Assembly: GCA_040384665.1 (NCBI GenBank)
Contig: JAZKIY010000016.1
Location: 1 to 64,000 of the forward strand
Reading direction: 5' to 3'
From: PCRC01 sp040384665
Lineage (GTDB): Bacteria; Pseudomonadota; Gammaproteobacteria; Burkholderiales; Burkholderiaceae_C
Length of the DNA: 64,000 nucleotides
Part shown: piece after piece, positions 41,370 to 50,007 of the stretch
How positions within the stretch are numbered: position 1 is the stretch's first letter
Layout of the letters: each line of letters begins with the position of its first letter
The notes under the pieces: model-generated
What the model was told of the DNA's origin: nothing
The model's database searches: none
What the model saw: only the letters and a program-made list of their open reading frames with translations
Made by a program: the position numbers and the translations under genes

Positions 41370-42041
41370 ATGAACCAAGACGAACTGAAAACGCGGGTCG
41401 GCCAGGCCGCCCTCCATTACGTGCCCGAAGGCGAGATCATTGGCGTGGGCACCGGCTCCACCGTCAACAAGTTCATCGACGCGCTGGCCAGCATGAAAGA
41501 CCGCATCCGGGGCGCTGTCAGCAGCTCCCAGGCGTCCACCGCACGCTTGCAGGCGCTGGGCATCCCAGTGTTTGACTGCAACGAGGTCGGCGAACTGGCG
41601 GTCTACATCGACGGCGCGGACGAGATCGACCCGCACGGCCACATGGTCAAGGGCGGCGGTGCCGCACTGACGCGCGAGAAGATCGTCGCCGCCCAGTCGC
41701 GGCAGTTTGTCTGCATTGCAGACGACAGCAAGCTGGTGCAGACGCTGGGCAAGTTCCCGTTGCCGGTGGAGGTCATTCCCATGGCCAGCGCGCGGGTGGT
41801 GCGCCAGTTTGCCGCGCTCGGCGGGCAAGGGCGGTTGCGGCTGGTGAACGGTGTGCCGCTGGTGACCGACAACGGCCAGCACATCCTGGACGTGACCGGC
41901 CTGCAGATCGCCGACCCGCTGGCCTTTGAGGACCTGGTCAACCAGTGGCCCGGTGTGGTGGAGGTGGGAGTGTTTGCCCGCCAGAAGGCGGCGGTGTGCC
42001 TGCTGGGCACGGCCCAGGGGGTGCAGACGCTGGTCTACTGA
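41370..42041 (+). CDS. rpiA: Ribose-5-phosphate isomerase A
   Basis: 223 aa. IIGVGTGSTVNKFIDAL (phosphate loop), SSSQASTARLQALG, YIDGADEIDPHGHMVKGGGA and ALTREKIVAAQSRQFVCIAD with catalytic Asp, Glu and Lys. Interconverts ribose-5-phosphate and ribulose-5-phosphate. Divergent from pyrD, convergent with the SlyD-like gene. Confidence 0.96.
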   Translation: MNQDELKTRVGQAALHYVPEGEIIGVGTGSTVNKFIDALASMKDRIRGAVSSSQASTARLQALGIPVFDCNEVGELAVYIDGADEIDPHGHMVKGGGAALTREKIVAAQSRQFVCIADDSKLVQTLGKFPLPVEVIPMASARVVRQFAALGGQGRLRLVNGVPLVTDNGQHILDVTGLQIADPLAFEDLVNQWPGVVEVGVFARQKAAVCLLGTAQGVQTLVY

Positions 42042-42063
42042 GCCCTGGCGGGTCCGTTCGGGC

Positions 42064-42594
42064 TCAGTGCAGCGTGGCGTCGTCCGGCGTGCTGGGCGCG
42101 ATCTTGAAGAAGCCCGTGCCAGCGCTGCCACGGCCCACCTCCTGCTCGGTGGCCTCGCGGATGGCACGCACCTTCAGGTGGATGCGCAGCGCAATGCCCG
42201 CCAGCGGGTGGTTGCCGTCCAGCACCACGTGCTCGGGGTAGATGTCGGTCACCACGTACACCACGTTGCGTGGTGCGTCCGGGTTGCAACCGGCTGGCAG
42301 GCCCTCGAAGGTCATGCCTTCTTCCAGTTCCTTGGGGAAACGCTCGCGCGCTTCCAGGAACACCAGGTTCTCGTCGTAGTCGCCAAACGCGTGTTCGGGC
42401 TCCAGGTGCAGGTCGATGGTGTCGCCCACGGTGTGGCCCTGCAGCGCCGCGTCAATGCGGTCCAGCAGGTCGTGCCCGCCAACGAAAAACTCCACCGGCT
42501 CGTCGAGCACGTCCAGGGTGTCGTCGAGGGTGTCTTTCAGCGTCCAGGTCAGGGCGACCACACATTGTTCGGTGATGGTGTCAAGCATTTCCAT
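42064..42594 (-). CDS. SlyD-like FKBP-type peptidyl-prolyl isomerase
   Basis: 176 aa from ATG 42594 (ATG 42588 also possible). SlyD layout: N-terminal FKBP strand (TLKDTLDDTLDVLDEPVEFF), GGHDLLDRIDAALQGHTVGD, the EPEHAFGDYDENLVF site, then the insert-in-flap domain (LPAGCNPDAPRNVVY). The C-terminus lacks the metal-binding His/Cys tail of E. coli SlyD. Assists proline-limited folding in the cytoplasm. Divergent from the ribosomal oxygenase gene with only 14 bases between the starts. Confidence 0.87.
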   Translation of the reverse strand: MEMLDTITEQCVVALTWTLKDTLDDTLDVLDEPVEFFVGGHDLLDRIDAALQGHTVGDTIDLHLEPEHAFGDYDENLVFLEARERFPKELEEGMTFEGLPAGCNPDAPRNVVYVVTDIYPEHVVLDGNHPLAGIALRIHLKVRAIREATEQEVGRGSAGTGFFKIAPSTPDDATLH

Positions 42595-42608
42595 ACGACA
42601 ATTGTCCC

Positions 42609-43733
42609 ATGGACGTGAACACCCCTTTGCCGCTGCTGGGCGGCCTGACCGCACAGCAATTCATGCGGCGCCACTGGCAGAAAAAACCGCTGTTGATCCG
42701 CCAGGCCATTCCTGGCATGCGCCCGCTGCTGGACCGGCAGGCGCTGTTTGCGCTGGCTGCCAGCGACGACGTCGAGTCCCGCCTGGTGGTGCGCCAGGGC
42801 GAGCGCTGGCGCATGCGCCAGGGGCCGTTTGCACGCCGCGCCTTGCCGCCGCTGGCCCAGCCGGACTGGACGCTGCTGCTGCAGGGCATGGATTTGCACC
42901 ACGACGGCCTGCACGACCTGCTGCAAGCCTTTCGTTTTGTGCCCGACGCCCGGCTGGACGACCTGATGGTCAGCTACGCCAGCGACGGCGGCGGGGTGGG
43001 CCCGCACTTTGACAGCTACGACGTGTTCCTGCTGCAGGCCGAAGGCCGCCGCCGATGGCGCATTGGCCGCCAGAAAGACCTGAGCCTGCGCGACGACGTG
43101 CCACTGAAAATCCTGGCCCATTTCGAGCCAGAGCAAGAGTTCGTGCTGGAGCCCGGTGACATGCTCTACCTGCCGCCGCGCTACGCCCACGACGGCGACG
43201 CGCAAGGCGCCTGCATGACCTACTCCATCGGCTTTCGTGCACCGTCCAAAGGCGAGATCGCCCGCGAACTGCTGCTGCGGTTGGCCGACGACGCCGACGA
43301 CGCCACCCTCTACCGCGACCGCGACCAGCCCGCTGTGACCGACAGCGCCCGTTTGCCAGAGGGGTTGGAGGCGTTTGCCAAAGACGCCTTGCACGCCTTG
43401 CTCCAGGATGGCGAGGCCTTGCGCCGGTCGCTGGGCGAGTGGGCCACCGAGCCCAAACCCAGTGTGTGGTTTGACACTGCAGGCGACGGCGCCGCCCCCG
43501 ACCTGTCCACCGGCATCCGGCTCGACCGCCGCACACGCATGCAGTACGACGCGCAGCATGTGTTCATCAACGGTGAGAGCTTCCGGGCCGGTGGCCGCGA
43601 CGCGCGCCTGATGCAGCAGTTGGCCCAGACGCGCCAACTCACAGCGGCCGATGCCCAACGCTTGAGCACCGATGCGGCCGAACTCGTCGCCACGTGGCAG
43701 CAATCGGGCTGGTTACATGCCCAAGCCCTGTGA
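42609..43733 (+). CDS. JmjC-type ribosomal oxygenase (RoxA/YcfD-like)
   Basis: 374 aa. Cupin with Fe(II) ligands GVGPHFDSYDVFLLQ (HxD) and LPPRYAHDGDA (second His); N-terminal FMRRHWQKKPLLIRQA and WRIGRQKDLSL are characteristic of the prokaryotic cupin-4 family. E. coli YcfD/RoxA hydroxylates an arginine of ribosomal protein L16 using 2-oxoglutarate (established). C-terminal winged-helix part is present. Possible neighbours' role: a folding catalyst divergent from a ribosome-modifying enzyme. Confidence 0.9.
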   Translation: MDVNTPLPLLGGLTAQQFMRRHWQKKPLLIRQAIPGMRPLLDRQALFALAASDDVESRLVVRQGERWRMRQGPFARRALPPLAQPDWTLLLQGMDLHHDGLHDLLQAFRFVPDARLDDLMVSYASDGGGVGPHFDSYDVFLLQAEGRRRWRIGRQKDLSLRDDVPLKILAHFEPEQEFVLEPGDMLYLPPRYAHDGDAQGACMTYSIGFRAPSKGEIARELLLRLADDADDATLYRDRDQPAVTDSARLPEGLEAFAKDALHALLQDGEALRRSLGEWATEPKPSVWFDTAGDGAAPDLSTGIRLDRRTRMQYDAQHVFINGESFRAGGRDARLMQQLAQTRQLTAADAQRLSTDAAELVATWQQSGWLHAQAL

Positions 43734-43797
43734 ACGTGAAATTACAGGTCCTGAACACTGGCAATCCGTGTTTCCCCGCGAATGCGGTGCGCATCGG

Positions 43798-43803
43798 TAT
43801 AAT
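43798..43803 (+). promoter_or_regulatory. Candidate -10 box of the small lipoprotein gene
   Basis: A perfect TATAAT about 98 bases before the lipoprotein start. No convincing -35 is found at normal spacing, so this is only a candidate. It implies a leader of roughly 90 bases. Confidence 0.4.
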
Positions 43804-43900
43804 TTGGCGGTTGAGTTAAAGAGTCTGGGTGCTTTTTTACTCACGACTCCGCCAGTCTGTTGGCATTTCCCGGGTTTTTCTTCCATTAAAGGACTTTCAA

Positions 43901-44107
43901 ATGAACAAATTGCTCGTTTTGGCTACGCTGGTTGCTGCTGTTTCCCTCGCCGCTTGCGGCAAGAAAGAAGAGCCGGCTCCTGCGCCAGCACCAGCACCCG
44001 TGGCAGCACCCGCTCCCGCGCCAGCACCTGAAGCAGCCGCTTCCGCAGCTTCGGCCGCCGATGCCGCAGCTTCTGCCACCGCAGCACCTGCTTCTGCCGC
44101 CAAGTAA
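43901..44107 (+). CDS. Ala/Pro-rich small lipoprotein
   Basis: 68 aa from ATG 43901, with AAAGGA eight bases upstream. Signal sequence with lipobox SLAAC (Cys19), then GKKEEPAPAPAPAP and a low-complexity tail of A, P and S. Similar minimal lipoproteins are common in this bacterial family, often highly expressed; function unknown. The mature chain is almost entirely disordered and could span into the peptidoglycan. Ends 19 bases before a strong terminator. Confidence 0.8.
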   Translation: MNKLLVLATLVAAVSLAACGKKEEPAPAPAPAPVAAPAPAPAPEAAASAASAADAAASATAAPASAAK

Positions 44108-44126
44108 TTTCTTGCGCTGGAAAAAA

Positions 44127-44150
44127 GCCGGCCCTCGGGCCGGCTTTTTT
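44127..44150. terminator. Strong bidirectional terminator
   Basis: GCCGGCCC and GGGCCGGC around a TCG triloop-like centre, preceded by A6 and followed by T6. Serves the lipoprotein gene rightwards and the MBL-fold gene leftwards. Confidence 0.95.
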
Positions 44151-44164
44151 GTGGGCGAATGGTT

Positions 44165-44944
44165 TCAGGGCAACACTGTGATCCAACCTGTGCCGCTGGC
44201 GGCATCGGCCAATGTGATGGTGCAGGGCGCGCTGTCCAAGGCGTCAACCAGGGCCTGCTGCACCAGCTCTGGTGTGTTGTTCTGCAAACTCAAATGGGCG
44301 GCCACCACCTGGCGCAGCGGGCCAGTGCGGAGTGTTTTCAGCAGGTGGGCGGCTTCTTCGTTCGCCAGGTGCCCAAGCCGGCCGGTGATGCGCTGCTTCA
44401 GGAACGGTGGGTAGGCGGACTGGGCCACCAGCGCCGGGTCGTGGTTGCATTCCAGCAGCAGCGCGTGGCAGGCCTGCAGGTGCTGGGTGACGTGGGCGGT
44501 GATGTGGCCCAGGTCGGTCAATACACCGAAGGTGAACTGGCCGTCGGTGCAGGTGAGCTGGAGCGGCTCGCGCGCGTCGTGTGGCACGGTGAAGGGCATG
44601 ACCTGCAGGTCGCCCACCGCCAGCGGTTCGCCGTCGCGGGCGAGGCAGAGCCAGGGGTCGATCTCGGTGTGGTTCAGCGCGCTGCGGGTGCCCTGGCTCA
44701 TCCACACGGGCAACTGCTCGCGAACGGCCAGCTGGCGCACACAACCGATGTGGTCGGCATGCTCGTGGGTGATGAAGACGGCGTCGAGGTCGGCGGTGCA
44801 CAGGCCGGCCAGCGCCAGCCGCTGGTCGAGCTGGCGGATGCCGAAGCCGCAGTCCACCAGCAGGCGGCTGGTGCGACCGCCGGTGGTGGACTCGATGACG
44901 GTGGCGTTGCCCGTGCTGCCGCTGCCCAGGCTTTTGAAGCGCAT
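44165..44944 (-). CDS. MBL-fold metallohydrolase (YycJ/VicX-like)
   Basis: 259 aa. Metallo-beta-lactamase fold: MRFKSLGSGSTGNATVIEST at the start, zinc site FITHEHADHIGCVRQL, and later histidines in LLECNHDPALV and VAAHLSLQNN. The nearest named relatives are YycJ/VicX-type proteins, some of which act as nucleases. Substrate unknown. Short gap (37 bases) after bamC on the same strand suggests co-transcription with dapA-bamC. Confidence 0.88.
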   Translation of the reverse strand: MRFKSLGSGSTGNATVIESTTGGRTSRLLVDCGFGIRQLDQRLALAGLCTADLDAVFITHEHADHIGCVRQLAVREQLPVWMSQGTRSALNHTEIDPWLCLARDGEPLAVGDLQVMPFTVPHDAREPLQLTCTDGQFTFGVLTDLGHITAHVTQHLQACHALLLECNHDPALVAQSAYPPFLKQRITGRLGHLANEEAAHLLKTLRTGPLRQVVAAHLSLQNNTPELVQQALVDALDSAPCTITLADAASGTGWITVLP

Positions 44945-44981
44945 CAGGTGGCGCCGGTGCCGTGGGGCGGCACCGGGGTGC

Positions 44982-46067
44982 TTACTTCAGGTCGTCGGCA
45001 ATGACCTGCACGATGCGCTGGGCATTGGCCGAGGTCTCGGCCGCGCCGGTGGTGTTGAGCACCGACACGGTGGTCGCTTCGCCCTGGCTGCTGACCTTGA
45101 TGCGGTACTTGAGTGGGGCTGCCCCGGACGACGAACTGCTGAACAACTTGCTGAAGAAGCCGCTTTCCTTCTTGTTGGCGGTGGGCTCGACATAGCGCAC
45201 AAAGTAGGTGCCTTGCGAACGGTCGCGGTCTTCGACGGTGAAGCCGGTGCGGTCCAGCGCCAGGCCGACACGGCGCCAGGCGCGGTCAAAGCCCTCGTCG
45301 ATCTGCAGTTGCGGCTGGTTGTTGGTGTTGACGATCCGCGTGCCGGCGCGCGCGGCACCGGCGGTGGCCAACGTGCGCGACTGCTCTTGCGTCACGCCGA
45401 GCTTGACCATCAGGCGGCGCAGGAATTCGGTTTCCAGTTCCGGGTCGGCCGGGCGTGGCTGCCAGATGGTTTCGGTTTTCTGGGCGCCGTCGCGGTAGAC
45501 CTCGACAAAACCACGGTGGCTGATGTAAATCTCGGTGTTGCCGGTGGGGGTGCGCTCGATGCGGGTGCGGAACTTGTCGCGCTCGCCGCTGGAGTAGACG
45601 TTTTCGAACACCTTGCCGATGGTGCTGCGGATGAAATCTTGCGGGATCTTGGCGCGGTTCTCGGCAAAGTCGGTTTCCATGATGCCGAGGTTCTGCTGGT
45701 CCAGCGTCAGCAGGAAACCGCTTTCCTGCCAGAAGTCGCGCACTGGGCTCCAGAGCTGTTCGGCCGGGCGGTTGACCACCAGCCAGCGCTGGTTGCCGGC
45801 GCGTTCGATGCGCACGTCGCCCACCGCAATGGCCGCCGTGGGCACCGAGGTGTTGGTTTGTCCGGCCTGGAAGCCGGTGGCGGTGACCACGCTGCCGGGC
45901 ACCAGGTAGCGGGAGTCGCGCGAGAGTTGGGACAGGTCGGGCGGCACGTCGAGCGACGGGGCCTTGCCCGCGCTCTTGTAGTCAATCTTGTCGCCTTCCA
46001 GCACGCTGCAGGCGGTGAGTGCGAGCAGCAGCAGGCTCAGGCCGCCGATTTTGGTCAGTTGGTTCAC
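44982..46067 (-). CDS. bamC: Outer membrane assembly lipoprotein BamC
   Basis: 361 aa from a GTG at 46067, chosen because GAGGA lies eight bases before it and the signal sequence follows directly (NQLTKIGGLSLLLLALTACS, lipobox Cys20). Conserved N-terminal unstructured part (DYKSAGKAPSLDVPPDLSQL) and two helix-grip domains. Component of the BAM complex that inserts outer-membrane barrels. The gene follows dapA directly, the usual dapA-bamC (nlpB) pair. Confidence 0.93.
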   Translation of the reverse strand: MNQLTKIGGLSLLLLALTACSVLEGDKIDYKSAGKAPSLDVPPDLSQLSRDSRYLVPGSVVTATGFQAGQTNTSVPTAAIAVGDVRIERAGNQRWLVVNRPAEQLWSPVRDFWQESGFLLTLDQQNLGIMETDFAENRAKIPQDFIRSTIGKVFENVYSSGERDKFRTRIERTPTGNTEIYISHRGFVEVYRDGAQKTETIWQPRPADPELETEFLRRLMVKLGVTQEQSRTLATAGAARAGTRIVNTNNQPQLQIDEGFDRAWRRVGLALDRTGFTVEDRDRSQGTYFVRYVEPTANKKESGFFSKLFSSSSSGAAPLKYRIKVSSQGEATTVSVLNTTGAAETSANAQRIVQVIADDLK

Positions 46068-46084
46068 TTGGGTGTCCTCGGTTC

Positions 46085-46966
46085 TCAAATCAGACCGCAC
46101 TGGCTGAGCGCGGCTTCCACCACCGGCTGGCTGGCTGGGGTCAAAGGGGTCATGGGCAGGCGCAGGGTGCCGCCGCAGCGGCCCATGCGGGCCAGCGCCC
46201 ATTTCACGGGAATCGGGTTGGCTTCCACAAACAGATGCCGGTGCAGCGGCATGAGTTCCATCTGCAGGGCCATGGCCTCGCGCACGTTGCCGGCAATGGC
46301 GGCCATGCACAGCTGGTGCATTTTCTTAGGCGCCACGTTGGCGGTGACGCTGATGTTGCCCTGGCCACCGCAGAGCATCAGCGCCACGGCGGTGGGGTCG
46401 TCACCCGAGTAGATGGCAAAGCCTTTGGGCGCTTCGCGGATCAGCCACTGGGCGCGTTCGATGTTGCCGGTGGCTTCCTTGATGCCAATGATGCCGGGCA
46501 CCTGGGCCAGGCGCATCACCGTGTCTTGCAGCATGTCGGCCACGGTGCGACCGGGCACGTTGTACAGCACCGTGGGCAGGTCCACCGCTTCGGCAATCGC
46601 CTTGAAGTGCAGGTACTGGCCTTCTTGTGTGGGCTTGTTGTAGTAGGGCACGACCTGCAGCTGGCAGTCGGCGCCGACCTTCTTGGCAAAGCGCGCCAGC
46701 TCAATGGCCTCGGTGGTGGAGTTGGCCCCGCAGCCGGCCATGATGGGCACGCGCTTGGCGGCCTGCTCAACCGAGACGCGGATGATCTCGCAATGCTCTT
46801 CCACATTGACTGTGGGCGACTCGCCGGTGGTGCCGACCACGCCAATGCAGTCGGTGCCTTCGGCGATGTGCCAGTCGATCAGACTGCGCAGTGTGGGGTA
46901 GTCCACGCTGCCGTCTTCATGCAGGGGGGTGACGAGCGCAACAATGCTGCCGGTGATGGGTGTCAT
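46085..46966 (-). CDS. dapA: 4-hydroxy-tetrahydrodipicolinate synthase
   Basis: 293 aa from ATG 46966. GSIVALVTPLHEDGSVDYPT, GTTGESPTVNVEEH, VLYNVPGRTVADM (catalytic Tyr) and GIIGIKEATGNIERA (Schiff-base Lys). First enzyme of lysine/diaminopimelate synthesis. Start of a likely dapA-bamC-MBL transcript. Confidence 0.96.
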   Translation of the reverse strand: MTPITGSIVALVTPLHEDGSVDYPTLRSLIDWHIAEGTDCIGVVGTTGESPTVNVEEHCEIIRVSVEQAAKRVPIMAGCGANSTTEAIELARFAKKVGADCQLQVVPYYNKPTQEGQYLHFKAIAEAVDLPTVLYNVPGRTVADMLQDTVMRLAQVPGIIGIKEATGNIERAQWLIREAPKGFAIYSGDDPTAVALMLCGGQGNISVTANVAPKKMHQLCMAAIAGNVREAMALQMELMPLHRHLFVEANPIPVKWALARMGRCGGTLRLPMTPLTPASQPVVEAALSQCGLI

Positions 46967-47035
46967 GTCCACGATGGGTTGCTGGGTCGATGGGGGCCCC
47001 AGGAAACACACCTTGGGGCCGACTCGGCATTCTAC

Positions 47036-47617
47036 CTAGAGCCGGTAGGCCTTTTGTGTGTCTTCCGGGTGCAGGGCCGTGGCTTCGTTCACCGCCACGA
47101 TGCGCTGCACAAAACGGTCGGGCTGGGGCAGGAAGCCGGCCTCGTAGGCCACCACCCGCAGGCCCTGGCACAGCGCCAGCAACTCGCCCGGCCGCAGCAG
47201 GAAGTCTGGTCGCGAGGGTTTGCCCACGGTTTCGTTGCCCAGGGCAAAGGTTTCGTACAGCAGCACGCCGCCCGGGGCCAGGCTGGCCAGCAGGGTGGGC
47301 AGCAGCGGGCGCCAGAGGTAGTTGGTGACGACCACCGCGTCAAACCTGCGCGGCTGTTCGCCGTGCACGAAGGGCCAGGGGCCGTTCTCGATGTCGGCCA
47401 ACACGGCTTCGCCCAGGCCGGCCACGGCCGCCACCGCCTCGGGGGAACGGTCCACGCCGGTGACCATGTGGTCAAGGCTGGCCAACCAGCGCATGTGGCG
47501 GCCATGGCCACAGGCCACGTCCAGCACGCTGCCGCCGGCGGGAATCAGGTGCGACCAGCGTTGTACCCAGGTGGAGGGGGGTTCGGTGCCATGTGGGTTT
47601 GGGGGAGAAGTGGTCAT
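47036..47617 (-). CDS. Class I SAM-dependent methyltransferase
   Basis: 193 aa. SVLDVACGHGRHMRWLASLD is motif I, followed by VTGVDRSPEAVAAVAG and FDAVVVTNYLWRPLLPTLLA. Resembles the TehB/UbiE-like small methyltransferases; the substrate is not known. Its start overlaps the stop of the upstream SDR gene by four bases, so the two are coupled. Confidence 0.85.
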   Translation of the reverse strand: MTTSPPNPHGTEPPSTWVQRWSHLIPAGGSVLDVACGHGRHMRWLASLDHMVTGVDRSPEAVAAVAGLGEAVLADIENGPWPFVHGEQPRRFDAVVVTNYLWRPLLPTLLASLAPGGVLLYETFALGNETVGKPSRPDFLLRPGELLALCQGLRVVAYEAGFLPQPDRFVQRIVAVNEATALHPEDTQKAYRL

Positions 47618-48426
47618 CGAGGTTTGACGTTGTCGTTCAGGGCCGCCAGCGCCATCTTGTCCACCAGCGCGGGCCAGAGGAATTTGAGCACACGGGCCAG
47701 CTTGTCGCGCGGCGTCATCAGCACCTCGCGTTGGCGGCGTTCCAGCCCGGTCAGCATCAGCTGCACGCAGGTGGCCACTGGCATGGCCTTGTCTTCTTTC
47801 AGGCCGCTGGTGCCAGCGGGCTGGCCGGCGGCGTTGAAGCCACGGCGGCGGATGTCTGTCGCCACCACGCCGGGGTAGGCGATGGTGACGCTGACGCCTG
47901 CACCCAACAACTCGGTGCGCAGCGCTTCAAAAAAGCCGGTCATCGCGAACTTGGTGGCGCTGTAGGCGGTGCGGCCCGGCACGCCCACCAGCCCGGCCAG
48001 GGACGACACTGCCAGGATGCTGCCACGCGTCGCCTTGAGGTGCGGCAGCGCCGCGTGCGTGCACCAGACGCTGCCCCAGTGGTTGATGCGCATCAGCGTT
48101 TCGTACCAGGCCAGGTCGGCGGCCTGCACATCGGCCAGCAGCGCCTGGGCCGACATGCCGGCGTTGTTGACCAGCACGTCGATGCGGCCAAAGCGGGCCA
48201 CGGCAGCGTCAATCAGGGCGCGGCACTGCGGCTCGACCGACACGTCGGCCGGCACCACCAGCGTTTGCGCGCCCAGCGCCTCGCACGACGCCGCCACCGC
48301 CGCGAGCGCATTGGCGTTGCGGGCGGCCAGCACCAGTGCGCAGGCACCGCCATGGGTGGCGGCCAGCTGGCGCGCCATCTCGGCGCCCAGGCCTTCCGAT
48401 GCGCCGGTAATCACTATTGTTTTCAT
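47614..48426 (-). CDS. SDR-family oxidoreductase
   Basis: 270 aa from ATG 48426. MKTIVITGASEGLGAEMARQ (TGxxxGxG), VLVNNAGMSAQALLADV, and active-site ILAVSSLAGLVGVPGRTAYS followed by ATKFA (Ser, Tyr, Lys). NAD(P)-dependent reductase of unknown substrate. The start codon and first codons (ATG AAA ACA ATA GTG) fall in the hairpin of repeat copy B, so this gene's translation start is inside the element; no separate Shine-Dalgarno is seen. Confidence 0.88.
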   Translation of the reverse strand: MKTIVITGASEGLGAEMARQLAATHGGACALVLAARNANALAAVAASCEALGAQTLVVPADVSVEPQCRALIDAAVARFGRIDVLVNNAGMSAQALLADVQAADLAWYETLMRINHWGSVWCTHAALPHLKATRGSILAVSSLAGLVGVPGRTAYSATKFAMTGFFEALRTELLGAGVSVTIAYPGVVATDIRRRGFNAAGQPAGTSGLKEDKAMPVATCVQLMLTGLERRQREVLMTPRDKLARVLKFLWPALVDKMALAALNDNVKPR

Positions 48427-48479
48427 AGCTGAACCTCTAGGTTTCACTAAGGCTGGAGGCCGAAAAGACTTGAAAAATG
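48413..48479 (+). repeat. Palindromic repeat, copy B (start of SDR gene)
   Basis: Hairpin CTAT-tgttttc-ATAG (48414-48428), then ACCTCTAGGTTTCACTAAGG, CTGGAGGCCG and GACTTGAAAAATG. It is the best match to copy A. The SDR gene, reading the opposite way, begins within the hairpin; the rest of the element fills the space back to the 51-aa gene. Confidence 0.88.
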
Positions 48480-48490
48480 CGGTTCAAGGC

Positions 48491-48646
48491 TCAAAAACAG
48501 GCCCACACCTGGTTCGCCACCGTGAAAAAGAAGTCGGGCTGGGTGTAGAGCGAAAACACCGCCAGCAGCACCCCCAACACCAGCACGATGCCCGCCCCGC
48601 GCCGCAGCAGTGCGCGGCGCTGGCTGGGGCTGTGCATCCGGCGCAT
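48491..48646 (-). CDS. Small membrane protein, 51 aa
   Basis: ATG at 48646, TGA at 48491-48493. Arg-rich start (MRRMHSPSQRRALLRR), one hydrophobic helix (GIVLVLGVLLAVFSLY) and a tail QPDFFFTVANQVWACF. The ending with a WACF motif is one I remember from small conserved proteins in Burkholderiales, so this is probably a real gene. It begins one base after the MFS stop, suggesting re-initiation after the carrier gene. Inner membrane, Arg-rich end inside. Function unknown. Confidence 0.72.
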   Translation of the reverse strand: MRRMHSPSQRRALLRRGAGIVLVLGVLLAVFSLYTQPDFFFTVANQVWACF

Positions 48647-48647
48647 C

Positions 48648-49868
48648 TCAGTGCGCCGGGCTGGGCGACAGCCGGGCGATGGCGGTTTCCTTGATCGGCA
48701 GGTTCAGCAGGCCCGCCAGCACGCCCAGCGCAATGGTGATGCCCCAGACCACGTCGTAGCTGCCGGTGCGGTCGTACAGAAAACCGCCGAGCCAGACGCC
48801 GAGGAACGAGCCAATCTGGTGGGCGAAAAACACAAACCCGCCGAGCATGGACAAATGCTGGATGCCAAAAATCTGCGCCACCATCGCGTTCGTCACCGGC
48901 ACGGTGGAGAGCCACAGCAGGCCCATCACCGCCGAGAAGATGTAGACCGACATCGGCGTCAGCGGCAACAGCAAAAAGAGGCCAATCACCACCGTGCGTG
49001 CAAAGTAGATGAAGGCCAGTATCTTGCGCTTGGCCAGCTTCTGGCCCAGGGCCCCGGCAATGTAGGTACCAAACACATTGAACAGGCCAATCAGCGCCAG
49101 CGAGTAGCTCGCCACCTGCGGTGTGAGGCCGTGGTCACGCAAATAGCTGGGCATGTGCACACCAATGAACACCACCTGGAAGCCGCAGACAAAGTAGCCC
49201 AGCATCAGCAGCTGGAAGCTGGGGTATTTCAAGGCCTCGGTCAGCGCCTGTGCAATGGTTTGCTGCCGCGCTGGCGCGGCGTTGCCGGCAAAACCCGGTT
49301 CGCGCAGGCCCCAGGCCAGCGGGACGATCAGCAGCGCGGCCATGCCCAGCAGCACCAGCGCCAGTTGCCAGCCCATGGTGCTGATCAAAAAGCCTTCGGT
49401 TGGCACCATCAAAAACTGGCCGAACGAGCCCGCTGCGGCGGCAATGCCCATCGCGTTGGAGCGCTTCTCGGGCGCGACGTTGCGGCCAATCACGCCGTAG
49501 ATCACCGCGTAGGTGGTGCCGGCCTGCGCCACGCCGATCATCACCCCCGCGCTGAGTGCAAACAGCAGCGGTGTGGGCGAATACGCCATGCCCACCAGGC
49601 CCAGCGCGTACAGCACCGCCCCGGCAACGATGACGCGGAAGGCGCCAAACCGGTCGGCCAGCATGCCGGCAAAAATGCCGGCCACGCCCCAGGCCAGGTT
49701 CTGGATCGCCAGCGCAAAGGCGAAGTTCTCGCGCGTCCAGCCTTGGTCTTGCGTGATCGGTTGCAGCCACAGGCCAAAGCCGTGGCGAATGCCCATCGAC
49801 AGGGTGACGATGGCGGCGCCGCAGACCAGCACCTGCGTCATGGACAGGGGTTTGTGGGGAGAAGTCAT
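48648..49868 (-). CDS. MFS transporter (monocarboxylate/OFA-like)
   Basis: 406 aa with about twelve membrane helices. VTLSMGIRHGFGLWLQPITQ, GMLADRFGAFRVIVAG (the loop 2-3 motif), MIGVAQAGTTYAVIYGVIGR and GGFVFFAHQIGSFLGVWLGG. The arrangement resembles OFA/monocarboxylate permeases of this family of bacteria. The substrate cannot be inferred. Coupled to the 51-aa gene downstream; divergent from parE. Confidence 0.88.
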   Translation of the reverse strand: MTSPHKPLSMTQVLVCGAAIVTLSMGIRHGFGLWLQPITQDQGWTRENFAFALAIQNLAWGVAGIFAGMLADRFGAFRVIVAGAVLYALGLVGMAYSPTPLLFALSAGVMIGVAQAGTTYAVIYGVIGRNVAPEKRSNAMGIAAAAGSFGQFLMVPTEGFLISTMGWQLALVLLGMAALLIVPLAWGLREPGFAGNAAPARQQTIAQALTEALKYPSFQLLMLGYFVCGFQVVFIGVHMPSYLRDHGLTPQVASYSLALIGLFNVFGTYIAGALGQKLAKRKILAFIYFARTVVIGLFLLLPLTPMSVYIFSAVMGLLWLSTVPVTNAMVAQIFGIQHLSMLGGFVFFAHQIGSFLGVWLGGFLYDRTGSYDVVWGITIALGVLAGLLNLPIKETAIARLSPSPAH

Positions 49869-50007
49869 GCCGTGAATGTAGCGATTTCGGCCCGTGGCCG
49901 CTGACGCCTGCGTGGCAACGCGCGGGCGGCGTGCATTCGGGAACTGTGGTTATGTCCAGTTGTTTGGTGCCGGGCGGTCTACAATGCGCCGCAACCTCCC
50001 AGGACCC

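Noticed and set aside
43820..43860. GAGTC...GACTC dyad in the lipoprotein leader as another repeat copy
   Set aside because: It lacks the CTAGGTTT/ACTAAGGCT core; only a short chance dyad.
47012..47046. CTACC...GGTAG dyad between dapA and the methyltransferase
   Set aside because: Short stem without a T run in either direction; not enough for a terminator.
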